Source: Planctomycetota bacterium (GTDB lineage: Bacteria; Planctomycetota; UBA1135; GCA-002686595). Taken from it: a stretch of 64,000 nt of DNA. The stretch covers positions 1 to 64,000 of the forward strand of contig SIAI01000014.1 in the NCBI GenBank assembly GCA_009691855.1, written 5' to 3'. Below, one piece after another: positions 46,656 to 56,037 of the stretch (its first letter is position 1; the number at the start of each line of letters is the position of its first letter). The position numbers and the translations under genes were made by a program. The notes under the pieces were generated by a model, which saw only the letters and a program-made list of their open reading frames with translations, made no database searches and had not been told where the DNA came from.

Positions 46656-47927
46656 TTGCTGCCCGACGACCCACGCGCGCGCGCGCGACGCGATCGCTGG
46701 CTGGCGCTCCTTTTTGGAGCGCTGGCGCTGGTGCTCGTGGTGCGCGCGGCGCGCAAGGGCGGTGGCGTGCTGCGCCGCAACCAGCAGTGGGGCGCGCGCT
46801 TCCTGGCACACGAGGATCCGTACTACGACCCGCTGCACGGCCAGCGCGAGCACGGGCCCTATCCGCCGTCGATGGCCTGGGTCGCGGCGCCGCTGGCCGC
46901 CTTGCCGATGCTGCCGGCGCGCATCCTGTGGGCCGCGCTGCAGGTGGGGGCGCTGGTGCTGCTGCTGCGGATGCTGCGGCGGCGCACGGTGGAGCTGTGG
47001 CCGCTGCTCGAGCCGCACGTGCCCGCCCTGTACGGGCTCGCGCTGCTGCTCGCCAGCCGCTTCCTCTTGCGCGACACGGCCGGCGGCGGCGGGAACCTGA
47101 TCTACGCCGCGCTGGCGCTGGGCAGCGTGGAGCTCGCGCTGCGCGAGCGCGAGCTCCTCGCCGGCTGGCCGCTGGCGCTGTCGCTGGTGCTCAAGCCCAA
47201 TCTCGCGCCGTTCCTCCTGTTCCTCGGGCTGCGGCGACGCTGGCGCGCGGTGGCGAGCACGCTGTTCGCGGTCGTCGTGCTCTACGCCTTGCCGGGGCTC
47301 TACTACGGGCCAGAGAAGTACGCGCAGCTCTCGCAGCGCTGGGCGCACGACGTGCTGAGCTTCGTGGAGCTGGACGAGCTCAACTCCAGCGCGCTCGTGC
47401 CCGACGGCCTGCCGCCGGCCGAGGACGGCATGAACCAGGACCTGCGCGAGGCCGTGTACCGCCTGTTCCGTCCGCCGGGGGACTCGGGCGCGTACGACGT
47501 GCACGTGGTCGAGCTCTCGCCCGCGGCCGCCAGCTGGATCGCGCGCGCGCTCGAGCTCGCGCTGGTCGCGGCCGCCGCCGTCACGGCCGCTCGCGCGCGC
47601 GGCGCACGGGCGGAGTGGCTGAGCGCGTTGCTGTTCTTCCCGCTGGCGCTCTTGTGCTCGCCGATCACCTGGAAGGCGCACCACGTGGTGCTGCTGCCGG
47701 TGTTCTATGCGCTCCTGTGCCGCGCCTTCGAGCCTGGGCGGCGCGCCCGCTGGCTGCTGGGCTTCCTGCTCGGCTACTGGGTGGTGTGCGATCTCCTGGC
47801 GAAGGAGATCGTCGGCGACGCGCTGCGCGACTGGCTGCAGGCGGCCTCGGTCGTGGCCTGGGCCGACATCGCTTTGATGGCGATCCTGATCGCGCTGGCC
47901 CGCGAGCGCGAGCCGCGCGAGGCATGA
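46656..47927 (+). CDS. GT87-like (DUF2029) integral membrane glycosyltransferase
   Basis: A 423-residue protein with about ten membrane helices, of the DUF2029/GT87 class related to polyprenyl-phosphate mannosyltransferases. It has the usual acidic loop after the first helix (HEDPYYDPLHG), YGPYPPS-like EHGPYPPSMAWVAAP, LVLKPNLAPFLLF (the LKP block) and SPITWKAHHVVLLPVFYALL near the end. It should move a lipid-linked sugar outside the membrane; the acceptor is unknown. The start is uncertain: TTG 46656 is the best in-frame codon after a stop at 46632. Its stop overlaps the next gene (ATGA). Confidence 0.88.
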   Translation: MLPDDPRARARRDRWLALLFGALALVLVVRAARKGGGVLRRNQQWGARFLAHEDPYYDPLHGQREHGPYPPSMAWVAAPLAALPMLPARILWAALQVGALVLLLRMLRRRTVELWPLLEPHVPALYGLALLLASRFLLRDTAGGGGNLIYAALALGSVELALRERELLAGWPLALSLVLKPNLAPFLLFLGLRRRWRAVASTLFAVVVLYALPGLYYGPEKYAQLSQRWAHDVLSFVELDELNSSALVPDGLPPAEDGMNQDLREAVYRLFRPPGDSGAYDVHVVELSPAAASWIARALELALVAAAAVTAARARGARAEWLSALLFFPLALLCSPITWKAHHVVLLPVFYALLCRAFEPGRRARWLLGFLLGYWVVCDLLAKEIVGDALRDWLQAASVVAWADIALMAILIALAREREPREA

Positions 47928-49195
47928 GCGGGCGCCGGCCCGGGCCGCACGCGCTGCTGCGCCTGCTCCTGCTCGGCCTGTGCGCGTACTTCGCCTGGCA
48001 CGGCGTGCACGCCGGGCTGCGCGAGCGGGGCTCGGACTTCAGCGTCTACTACGACGCCGGTCGCGCGGTGCTCGCCGGCCGGGATCCGACGCTCGTCGAG
48101 CGCTATCTCTATCTGCCGGCCTTCGCCGTCGCGCTCGCGCCGCTGGCGGCCCTGCCTTACACCGCGGCGCTGGTGCTGTGGCAGCTGGCCTCGCTGGTGG
48201 CGCTGGCGTGGGTGACGGCGCGTTGCCAGCGGCGTTGCGAGCGCGCGCTGGGCGGCGCGCGTCCGTACCTCGCCTGGGCGCCGCTCGCGTGCGTGCTGCG
48301 CTTGGTGGACTCGAGCCTGGCCAACGGCCAGGCGAACCTGCTGGTGCTGGCGCTGATCGTGGCCGCGCTGGAGGCCTGGTTCGAGCGCCGCGAGCGGCGC
48401 GCCGGGCTGCTGCTGGGCTGCGCCAGCGCGCTCAAGATCGTGCCGCTGTTTCTCGCCGTGGCGTTCCTGGCGCGGCGCGGCGTGCGCGCGTTCACGGTCG
48501 GCGTCGCGAGCACGCTGCTGCTGGTCCTGCCGCTGAGCGCGCTCGTGCTCGGCTGGCGCACGAACGCGGAGGGGCTCGCGCGCTGGTACCAGCAGGAAGT
48601 GCGCCCGTACCAGCGCGGTGGCGACGAGCTGCTGGCCGCGCGCGCCTACCTGCCGGGACAGAGCCTGACCGCCGTGACCTATCGCCTGCTGTGCGACACG
48701 CCCGCGACCTCGGTCGGCGCCGCGGGGCCGCGCGCGAACCTGGTGGCGCTGGATCCGCAGCGCGTGAAGTGGATCGTGCGCGCGCTGAGCGCGGCGACCC
48801 TGCTCGCTCTGGCGGGAGCGCTGGCGCTCTCGGCGCGCAGCGCGGCGCCCGCGGCGCGCCTGCGCGAGGCGGCGCTGGTGCTGTGCGCGGCGCTGGCGCT
48901 GGCGCCGCTGGTGCACAAGGCGCACATGGTGTGGTTGGTCCTGCCCTACGCCGTGCTGCTGGGCTGCGCGCCGCCGCTCGTGCCGGTTCTGCGGCGCGCG
49001 CGCTGGGGGCTGGTGGGGCTCTCCGTGCTGGCCATCGGCGCCACCACGCCGACGCTGCTCGGGCGCGAGCTCGCCACCTGGGCGCTGAGCTACGACGCGG
49101 TGTTCTTCGGGCTCGCGTGCGTCGGCGCGGCGCTGCTGGCGGACGTGTGGGGGACGCGGCGCGACGGCGCTCCGCTCACGGACTCAGCTTCTTGA
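47924..49195 (+). CDS. Second GT87-like integral membrane glycosyltransferase
   Basis: A 423-residue paralogue of the preceding gene, with about ten membrane helices. Landmarks are GSDFSVYYDAGRAVLAGRDP (acidic first loop), YLYLPAFAVALAPLAALPY, NGQANLLVLALIVAAL, LGCASALKIVPLFLAVAFLA and LVHKAHMVWLVLPYAVLLG. It is translated from an ATG overlapping the first gene's stop, so the two are probably made together and may act as a pair on one glycolipid or surface polymer. Its 3' end overlaps the convergent TPR gene by 20 bp. Confidence 0.9.
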   Translation: MSGRRPGPHALLRLLLLGLCAYFAWHGVHAGLRERGSDFSVYYDAGRAVLAGRDPTLVERYLYLPAFAVALAPLAALPYTAALVLWQLASLVALAWVTARCQRRCERALGGARPYLAWAPLACVLRLVDSSLANGQANLLVLALIVAALEAWFERRERRAGLLLGCASALKIVPLFLAVAFLARRGVRAFTVGVASTLLLVLPLSALVLGWRTNAEGLARWYQQEVRPYQRGGDELLAARAYLPGQSLTAVTYRLLCDTPATSVGAAGPRANLVALDPQRVKWIVRALSAATLLALAGALALSARSAAPAARLREAALVLCAALALAPLVHKAHMVWLVLPYAVLLGCAPPLVPVLRRARWGLVGLSVLAIGATTPTLLGRELATWALSYDAVFFGLACVGAALLADVWGTRRDGAPLTDSAS

Positions 49196-50219
49196 AGTCG
49201 GCGCGCGTGCGCAGCGGGTCGAGCAGCTCGCTGTTCAAACGCTGGCGCAGGGCCGGCGCGCCCTCCAGCGCCATGCGCAGCTTGTCCATGGCCTCGTCCA
49301 GACGGCGGGTCATCGCGTAGCAGCAGGCCAAGTTGAACAGCGCCTCATGGCGGAACTTCTGGATGTCCGCGGGCGCGTCGACCGGAGTGGCGCTCAGCAA
49401 GAGCTCGCACCACGGCGCGGCCTCGGCGAACTTCTTGCGCCCGGCGCTGGTCACGGCGGCCATGTCGCAGGCCTTGGCCAGCGCGAAGGTCGCCTTGGGC
49501 GGACGCTCGCCGAGCGCTGCCAGGAGCTCGGCCGCGTGCCCGAAGCCCTTGACGGTGAGGTCGTCGTCGCGCTTCTCGTAGCCGAGCGCGCCGAGGTAGT
49601 AGTTCGTGGGCCAGTCGTCGGGACGTTCGAGGATGCGCTTCTTCGTCCAGGTCAGGCCGTCGATGCCGGAGTCGGCGGCCTCGTCGCGCACGGCGTAGAC
49701 CTCGCTCGGCAGCACGAATCCGCTCACGTCGGCTCGTCCTTGCGCGGCGAACGACGGCAGCAGGGCCACGAAAGCGGCGCGCTCGAACTTCGGGCTCGGG
49801 CCCTTCGCGGGCGTGGTCACGGAGACGTGCAGGGCGAAGCTGTAATCCTCGGTCGTGGGGAAGGCGAAGAAGTGCTTGATGCTCGCCAGGCCGCGCATGT
49901 CGGCCGTGTACTCGCAGCACGCGACCTCGCCGGCCTGGAAGCTCTTGAACTTCGGCTCCTTCGTGCGCCGACGCACGCGTTCGGCTCCCGGTAGGTAGGG
50001 GAAGTTGTCCTCGTACAGGAGCGACACGGCCACGCCGTCGCCCAGCCGGCCGAACAGCAGCGTGCCCGCCGGATCGTCGGGCGCCTCGGCCTTGAAGCCG
50101 GGCAGCGTGAGCGCGACCTCGACCTTCTGACCAGGGATGGTCGCGTGCTGCACCTCGTCCACGGACGCGTTCAGTAGCGCGAGGGAGCACAGGCAGGCGC
50201 CCAGGGACGGAGGCAACAT
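49176..50219 (-). CDS. Secreted protein with C-terminal TPR-like region
   Basis: A 347-residue exported protein with signal MLPPSLGACLCSLALLNASV. The middle 150 residues are beta-rich (VEVALTLPGFKAEAPDD, GEVACCEYTADMRG, FALHVSVTT). The last 150 residues form TPR-like helices: PTNYYLGALGYEKRDDD, FRHEALFNLACCYAMTRRLDEAMDKLRMAL and the family-typical ending LLDPLRTRADFKKL. I recognise no catalytic motif; it is probably an envelope protein that binds a partner. It lies 59 bp upstream of nothing on its own strand and 59 bp downstream of the DUF4097 gene stop, so co-transcription with that gene is possible. Confidence 0.75.
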   Translation of the reverse strand: MLPPSLGACLCSLALLNASVDEVQHATIPGQKVEVALTLPGFKAEAPDDPAGTLLFGRLGDGVAVSLLYEDNFPYLPGAERVRRRTKEPKFKSFQAGEVACCEYTADMRGLASIKHFFAFPTTEDYSFALHVSVTTPAKGPSPKFERAAFVALLPSFAAQGRADVSGFVLPSEVYAVRDEAADSGIDGLTWTKKRILERPDDWPTNYYLGALGYEKRDDDLTVKGFGHAAELLAALGERPPKATFALAKACDMAAVTSAGRKKFAEAAPWCELLLSATPVDAPADIQKFRHEALFNLACCYAMTRRLDEAMDKLRMALEGAPALRQRLNSELLDPLRTRADFKKLSP

Positions 50220-50278
50220 GTGCTCATTCTACCGACACTGCGTGGCGGCGCCTCGGCCCTCGTCACCGCGGGTACGCG

Positions 50279-51436
50279 CTACAGCTTCTTCAGTGCCACG
50301 TCGCCGCTCTGCGAGGAGATCGTGACGCTCGCGCCGCCGGCGCCGATCGTGCCCTTCAGCTTCTGGTCGCCGGCCTTCTTGCCCGCCTCGATCGTGATCG
50401 GGAAGTCGCAGGTGACGTTGCCATACGCCGTGCGCGCGTCGAGTGCGCAGGCGAAGCCCTCGGGCACGCGCAGGGTGACCTCGCCGTAGTTCGAGGAGAG
50501 CGTCCAGCCGTCCGTGAGGCGGCTGCCTTCGCGGGCGCGCGCGCGCACGTCGCCCGAGCCGCTGGCGGCGCGTAGCGCGCTGAGCACGCCGTCGATCTCG
50601 ACCGTGCCGTAGTTGCTCTCGGCGTCGATCGCGCCGTTCACGCCGAGCAGGTGGACGTCGCCGCTGCCGGAGCGCGCCTTCAGCGCGCCGCTGGCCGCGC
50701 GCACGTGCACGCTGCCGTAGTTCGTTTCGAGCTCGAGCGTCTCGGCCGTGCCCGATTCGAGGCTGACGTCGCCCGAGCCGCTGTGGCAGGTGACGCGCTG
50801 GGCCTGGACCGTGCCGAGCTGCACCTCGCCGTAGCCGCTCGCGAGCTCGACGCGCTCGCCCGCGACGCGCCGTGCGCTGACGTCGCCCGAGCCGCTCTTC
50901 GCGAACAGGCCGCCGCGCGCTTCCTCGATCGTGACGTCGCCATAGCCGGTTTCCAGGCGACACGCGCCGAGCGCGCCCCGAGTGACGAGGTCGCCGCTGC
51001 CCGAGGTCGCGACGAGGCGCGTCCCGGGCGGCACGACCGCGTGGAAATCGGCGGTGGCCGCGAGGGTCATCGACATACCGCCGTCGCGGATCTCGAGCGG
51101 CTCGCCGACGAGGCGCACCTCGGGCCCGTGGGGACCGCGCTCGATCGCGAGCTGGTAGCGCGCCAGGACGGCCTCGGCCTCTTCCCGCGTGCGCCCGTTG
51201 GCGTGCAGCGTCGCGTGGATCTCAGGCTGCGCTCCCTCGACGGCCACCACCTCGGCGTCGCCGAAGCCGGTGTCCAGCGTCAGCGTCTCGCCGGCGCTGA
51301 GCTCGAGCGCGCGCGTCTCCTCGCGCTGGGCCCCCGCGTGCAGCGACATGCCGCCGGAGCTCGAGAAGTGGAACGCGCAGGCGCCGAGGGCCGACGACGC
51401 GCAGAAGGACAAGACAGACAACAGAGACGACTTCAT
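50279..51436 (-). CDS. DUF4097-type beta-solenoid lipoprotein
   Basis: A 385-residue exported lipoprotein: signal MKSSLLSVLSFCASSALGAC with lipobox LGAC (cysteine 20). From about residue 150 the chain alternates two motifs roughly every 20 residues, SGSGDV and (N/G)YG(D/E/T)V, as in TSGSGDLVTRG, TGYGDVTIEEA, SGSGDVSARRV and SNYGTVEIDG. This is the DUF4097 adhesin-like right-handed beta-helix fold. The family is often beside ECF sigma or anti-sigma genes and is of unknown function. Start ATG 51436, divergent from the creatininase gene by 116 bp. Confidence 0.88.
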   Translation of the reverse strand: MKSSLLSVLSFCASSALGACAFHFSSSGGMSLHAGAQREETRALELSAGETLTLDTGFGDAEVVAVEGAQPEIHATLHANGRTREEAEAVLARYQLAIERGPHGPEVRLVGEPLEIRDGGMSMTLAATADFHAVVPPGTRLVATSGSGDLVTRGALGACRLETGYGDVTIEEARGGLFAKSGSGDVSARRVAGERVELASGYGEVQLGTVQAQRVTCHSGSGDVSLESGTAETLELETNYGSVHVRAASGALKARSGSGDVHLLGVNGAIDAESNYGTVEIDGVLSALRAASGSGDVRARAREGSRLTDGWTLSSNYGEVTLRVPEGFACALDARTAYGNVTCDFPITIEAGKKAGDQKLKGTIGAGGASVTISSQSGDVALKKL

Positions 51437-51552
51437 GGGCGGATCCTCATCCGGCAGCGGCGTGGGGCGCCCGACCGGGGGCGGCATCCTAGCGGGCGCG
51501 CGCGCTCCGCCCGTGTCCCTCGACACCCGCGATCGCTACCTTTTGCCGTTCC

Positions 51553-52317
51553 ATGACCGAGATCGCCAAGCTCACCTGGCCCGAGGCGCGCGCGCGCTTC
51601 GACGCCGACCTCGTGGTGCTGCTGCCCATCGGCTCCACCGAGCCGCACGGGCCGCACCTGCCGCTCGACACGGACGTCACCATCGCGCTGAGCCAGACGC
51701 GCGCGGCCGCGACGGAGTTCGAGCGCCTCGGCGTGAAGGTCTTGGTGCTGCCGGCGCTGCCCTACGGCGTCACCTACTACACCGACGGCTTCGAGGGCCG
51801 CGTGACGCTGCGCACGGGCACGTTGTGGGCGGTGCTGGACGACATCGTCGAGTCGCTGGAGGAGCAGGGCGTGCGCCGCGTGGTGTTCTCCAACGCGCAC
51901 CTCGAGCCGGCGCACGTGAATGTGCTGCGCGGCGTGGCCATGGACCACGCCACGCGCACCAAGGAGAAGGCGCAGGTGCTGTTTCCCGACAACACGCGCC
52001 GGCGCTGGGCGGCGACGCTGGGCGCGGAGTTCCAGAGCGGCGACTGCCACGCGGGCCGCTACGAGACGAGCCTCGTGCTGGCCAGCGACGAGGGGCACGT
52101 GCGCGCCGAGCGCGCAGAGCTCGCGCCGGTCGCCATCCACCTGCTGGACAAGATGAAGGACGGCGTGCGCTCCTTCGCCGACGCTGGCGCCAGCGCGGCA
52201 TACTGCGGCGATCCGGCGTCGGCCTCGAGTTCCGAGGGGCGCGAACTCGTCGCCGCGCTGGCCGCGATGATCGTCGCCTCCGTGCGCGAAACCTGGCCCG
52301 ACCTCTTTCCGCGATGA
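51553..52317 (+). CDS. Creatininase-family amidohydrolase
   Basis: A 254-residue metal-dependent enzyme of the creatininase/MftE/formamide hydrolase family. Metal-binding blocks are present: LPIGSTEPHGPHLPLDTDV (Glu, His and Asp ligands), NAHLEPAHV and GDCHAGRYETS (His and Glu ligands). Members cleave amide bonds in creatinine, mycofactocin precursors or deaminated pterins and flavin precursors. The asparagine-histidine block NAHLEP differs from the usual NGHGGN, so the substrate may be unusual. Its stop overlaps the thioesterase gene (ATGA), implying one pathway. Confidence 0.9.
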   Translation: MTEIAKLTWPEARARFDADLVVLLPIGSTEPHGPHLPLDTDVTIALSQTRAAATEFERLGVKVLVLPALPYGVTYYTDGFEGRVTLRTGTLWAVLDDIVESLEEQGVRRVVFSNAHLEPAHVNVLRGVAMDHATRTKEKAQVLFPDNTRRRWAATLGAEFQSGDCHAGRYETSLVLASDEGHVRAERAELAPVAIHLLDKMKDGVRSFADAGASAAYCGDPASASSSEGRELVAALAAMIVASVRETWPDLFPR

Positions 52318-52748
52318 GCCCCGTGACCAAGAAGAAAACCTTCGTGACCCAGCTCGACGTGCGCTTCGGCGACGTCGATCCGGCCGGCATCGCCTACTAC
52401 CCGCGCATCTACGAGTTCATCCACCAGGCGACCGAGGCGCTGTGGGACGTGCACGTGGGGCGGCGCTACTTCTATCTCCTGTCGGAGGAAAAGTTGGGCT
52501 TCCCGCTGGTGCACTCGGAGGTCGAGTTCAAGCACCCGCTGAACTTCGGCGACCGGCCGATCGTGAAGGTGACCGTGTTCAAGCTCGGCACGAGCTCGCT
52601 CGGGCTGCACTACAAGTTCTACGTGGACGAGATCGAGTGCGTGGACGCGCACATGACGGTCGTGTGCGTCGAGCTGGACGGGCTGAAGGCCAAGGCGATC
52701 CCCGCGGCGTATCGCGAGAAGTTCGAGGAATTGCTGGAGGAAGGCTGA
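52314..52748 (+). CDS. Hotdog-fold acyl-CoA thioesterase (4-hydroxybenzoyl-CoA type)
   Basis: A 144-residue single hotdog domain. The catalytic block VRFGDVDPAGIAYYPRIYEF matches the 4HBT/YbgC signature with the active aspartate in DVDPAGI, followed by the long helix FIHQATEALWD. It should hydrolyse an acyl- or aroyl-CoA. It is translated from an ATG overlapping the creatininase stop, so the two probably serve one pathway, perhaps aromatic or cyclic-amide breakdown. The substrate is not clear from the sequence. Confidence 0.92.
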   Translation: MSPVTKKKTFVTQLDVRFGDVDPAGIAYYPRIYEFIHQATEALWDVHVGRRYFYLLSEEKLGFPLVHSEVEFKHPLNFGDRPIVKVTVFKLGTSSLGLHYKFYVDEIECVDAHMTVVCVELDGLKAKAIPAAYREKFEELLEEG

Positions 52749-52828
52749 GCGCGGCCTCCCGGACTGCTCGCGCTGGCGGTAGGCTCTGCGCTGGCGGGGA
52801 AGCGTTCCACGCCACTCTGGAGCCCGCG

Positions 52829-55800
52829 ATGAGGTATCGAGCTGTGACGCTTGCTGCGTGCGTGCTCGCGCTGTCGTCGGCGACGGTCGCGGCGCAGAGC
52901 TATCGCCTCAACGACTCGCTCGCGCGCGCGACGCCCTCCGGCGTGGGCTCGTTCCTGGTCACGCCGGATGAGACGCGCGTCGTCTACACGGGCGACTTCA
53001 CGGCCAACGGGAGCGGCGACCAACTCTACTGCGCGCCCACGGACGGCAGCGCGGCGCCGGTGCTGCTCGCTACGGAGGCGGGCGGGGCGATCCTGAGCTT
53101 CTGGATCGCCGCGCAGAATGAGCGCGTCCTGTTCCTGCGCGACCAGCCGAACCAGCGCCAGCTGTTCTCGGTCCCGCTCGACGGCGGCGAACCCGCGCTG
53201 CTGCTCAACGGGCCGCTCGTTCCGGGGGGTACGGTCCCCGGTTACTACCTCGGGCGTGAGGGGTTGCGCCTCGTCTTCTTCGCCGACAAGCAGACGAACG
53301 ACGTCTTCGAGCTCTACTCCGCGCCCATCGACGGCAGCGCGGCGCCGATCCAGCTCAGCGGAACGATGGTCGCTGGGGGCGACGTGAGCGGGGCGAACAT
53401 CAGCCGCGACGGCACGCGCGCGGTCTATCGCGCGGACCAGGACGCCGACGGCGTGTTCGATCTCTACGGCGTGCCCGTGGGCGGCAGCGCTCCGGCCGTG
53501 CGCCTGGACAGGAGCTTCTTCAACGGCGACGTGCAGAGCGACTTCCAGGTCTCGGCCGACGGCCTGGGCGTGATCTACCGTCACGACCAGGACGTGCACC
53601 TGAACTACGGGCTCTTCGTCGCGCGCACGGACGGCAGCCTGGCGCCCGTGCGCCGCAGCGCGCCGCTGCCAATCAGCCGGCGCGTGGTTTCGTACGTGCT
53701 GGGCGCCGACGAGGACACGCTCGTGTATCTCGCCGACCAGGACACGCTGCTCGTGGAGGAGCTCTACCGCACGTCCGCCGTGAGCGGCGGCACGCCGTTC
53801 AAGCTCAACGCGCCGCTAGGCGGGCTGGAGGTCGACTGGTTCGGCCTGAGCCCGGATTCGGCCTGGCTCGTGTACACCACCAGGCAGAGCGGTCAGGTGC
53901 TCGAGCTCCTTTCGGTGCCGACCGACGGCAGCGCGCCGGCGCGCAAGCTCAACGCCGCGCTGCAGGCGAACAACGCCATCCTCGCGCGCGTCGTCACGCT
54001 CGACAGCCAGCACGTGGTGTACACCGAGGACCGCGGCTTCGAGCCGCCCTTTCGCCTGTGGACGGTGCCGATCGACGGCAGCCAGCCGGCCGTGTTGATC
54101 GATGCCTCGGCCGATTATTTGACCGGACTGCCGCAGGGCAGCGACCTGTACTACCGCAGGAAGAGGACCGGCACCGACGTGCTCGATGTCCTGCGCGTGC
54201 CCATCGACGGCGGCGTGAGTTTGCGCGTCAACGACGAGCTCGTCTCGGGCGGCCGCGTCCAGACGGCGGCGCACCTCGCCAGCGGGCGCGTGCTGTACTC
54301 GGCCGAGCAGGACCATGCCCAGGCTTTCGAACTGTACGACGTGGCCGACACGGGCGGGAGCTCGACAAAGATCTCGGGCCCGCTGTCGCTGGGCGCGCTG
54401 CTCGGGCACGTGGAGTCCTTCGTTGTCGCGCCGGACGGCGCGCGGGCCGTGTACGTGGCCGAGCAGGACTCCAGCGAGGCCCTGGAGCTCTACAGCGTGC
54501 TCACCGACGGCCTGGGCGGCGCCGTGCGCCTGAACACGACCTTCGGCACGGCCGAGCCGGAAGTCACGCGCCTCGACATCAGCCCCGACTCGACCTGGGT
54601 GCTGGCCCTGCTCGAGGCCAGCGCGTCGAGCTCGACGCTGCAAGCGGCGCCGCTCGACGGCAGCGGTCCTTTGCAGCTCTTGAGCAGCGTCCCGCCCGGC
54701 AGCAGCGCGGTCGAGGTCCTGGACCATGCGCTCACCGCGGATTCGAGCCGGGTCGTGTTCAGCTACCGCGCCACGCCCGGCGCCTTGCACCTGGCGGTGC
54801 GCGCGCTCGACGCCGGCCAGCCGCAGCTCGAGCTGGTGGCGAGCCTTGGCGCGCCAGAGAACAAGCTCTTCTTCGAGGTCGCGGCCGACGCGAGCTTCGT
54901 GGCCTTCATCGACCAGCTCACACCCGGGGTGTCAGAGCTCTTCCGCGTGCCGCTCGACGGCAGCTTGGCGCCCGCGCGCCTGAACGGCGCGCTGGTGGCG
55001 GCCGGCGACGTGGGCGGCGACGTGCTGCGCGGGGATCAGTACCCCTTCGCGCTCAGTCCCGACTCCGCGCGCGTCGTGTACCTCGCCGACCAGGACGTGA
55101 ACGGGGTCAACGAGCTCTACGGCGGGCCCAGCGACGGCAGCTTGGCGATGCTGAAGCTGAGCGGCGCGCTGGTGGCGGGCGGGGACGTGCAGCTCGATCC
55201 GGGCGGCGAGTACCGCATCAGCCCCGACTCTACGCGCGTCGTCTTCCGCGCCGAGCGCGACGTCGACGGCGAGATCGAGCTCTTCTCGGCCCCGCTCGAC
55301 GGCTCGCTCGCGCCCGTGCAGCTCAACGGCGCGCTGGTCGCGGGCGGCGACGTGGGCGCGTTCTGCATCAGCCCGGATGCGACGCGCGTCGTCTACCTGG
55401 CGGACGAGGAGCAGGACGAGCTCTTCGAGCTCTTCAGCGCGCCGCTGGACGGCTCGGCGCCGCGCGTGAAGCTGAACGGCGCGCTGGTCGCCGGCGGCGA
55501 CGTGGCCACGCTCGCGGCGGGCGGTATCGCGCTCGTGCTCGGCTCCGGCGGACGAGTCGCGTTCCTGGCTGACGCCGCGGTGGACGAGCGTTACGAGCTC
55601 TTCAGCGCGCCGCTGGACGGCAGCGCGCCCGCGCTCGCGCTCAACGCGGCTCTGCCACCCGCAGGCGACGTGCTGGACGGATTCCAGCTCACGCCGGACG
55701 GTCTGGACCTGGTCTACGCCGCCGATCCGCTGCTGGACGAGCGGTTCGAGCTCTTTCTCGTCGCTCTGGACGGCAGCCGCGGTCCACGCCGCGTGAGCGG

Positions 55801-55960
55801 GCCCTTCGTGTCGCTCGGCGGCCTCGTGCTCGCGCCGCCGCGCTTCCAGATGCATCCCGACGGCCGGCGCGTGCTGTACCTCGCCGACCAGGACACGGAT
55901 GGCCACGCCGAGCTGTATGCCGGCCTGTTCGGCCGCTGGGCGCGGCGCGCGTCCCGCTGA
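52829..55960 (+). CDS. Large secreted propeller protein with TolB/WD40-like repeats
   Basis: A 1043-residue exported protein (signal MRYRAVTLAACVLALSSATVAAQ). The rest is built of repeats of about 48-55 residues, each of the form P-L-D-G-S-x-A-P-x-x-L-N-G-A-L-V-A-G-G-D-V followed by ISPDSTRVVYLADQD and ELFSAPLDG. I count about eighteen copies; the last seven are most alike. The SPDSxxVVY part is the TolB/WD40-like strand signature, so two or more beta-propellers are likely. No enzyme motif. Near-identical repeats suggest recent internal duplication. It stands alone between the thioesterase and metF. Confidence 0.85.
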   Translation: MRYRAVTLAACVLALSSATVAAQSYRLNDSLARATPSGVGSFLVTPDETRVVYTGDFTANGSGDQLYCAPTDGSAAPVLLATEAGGAILSFWIAAQNERVLFLRDQPNQRQLFSVPLDGGEPALLLNGPLVPGGTVPGYYLGREGLRLVFFADKQTNDVFELYSAPIDGSAAPIQLSGTMVAGGDVSGANISRDGTRAVYRADQDADGVFDLYGVPVGGSAPAVRLDRSFFNGDVQSDFQVSADGLGVIYRHDQDVHLNYGLFVARTDGSLAPVRRSAPLPISRRVVSYVLGADEDTLVYLADQDTLLVEELYRTSAVSGGTPFKLNAPLGGLEVDWFGLSPDSAWLVYTTRQSGQVLELLSVPTDGSAPARKLNAALQANNAILARVVTLDSQHVVYTEDRGFEPPFRLWTVPIDGSQPAVLIDASADYLTGLPQGSDLYYRRKRTGTDVLDVLRVPIDGGVSLRVNDELVSGGRVQTAAHLASGRVLYSAEQDHAQAFELYDVADTGGSSTKISGPLSLGALLGHVESFVVAPDGARAVYVAEQDSSEALELYSVLTDGLGGAVRLNTTFGTAEPEVTRLDISPDSTWVLALLEASASSSTLQAAPLDGSGPLQLLSSVPPGSSAVEVLDHALTADSSRVVFSYRATPGALHLAVRALDAGQPQLELVASLGAPENKLFFEVAADASFVAFIDQLTPGVSELFRVPLDGSLAPARLNGALVAAGDVGGDVLRGDQYPFALSPDSARVVYLADQDVNGVNELYGGPSDGSLAMLKLSGALVAGGDVQLDPGGEYRISPDSTRVVFRAERDVDGEIELFSAPLDGSLAPVQLNGALVAGGDVGAFCISPDATRVVYLADEEQDELFELFSAPLDGSAPRVKLNGALVAGGDVATLAAGGIALVLGSGGRVAFLADAAVDERYELFSAPLDGSAPALALNAALPPAGDVLDGFQLTPDGLDLVYAADPLLDERFELFLVALDGSRGPRRVSGPFVSLGGLVLAPPRFQMHPDGRRVLYLADQDTDGHAELYAGLFGRWARRASR

Positions 55961-56037
55961 GCGATCACGCGCGCGAGGCGTGGGATAGCGCTGCGCGCGC
56001 TTTCCAAGGCCGGCCGCGGACGGGAGACTGAGCACCC

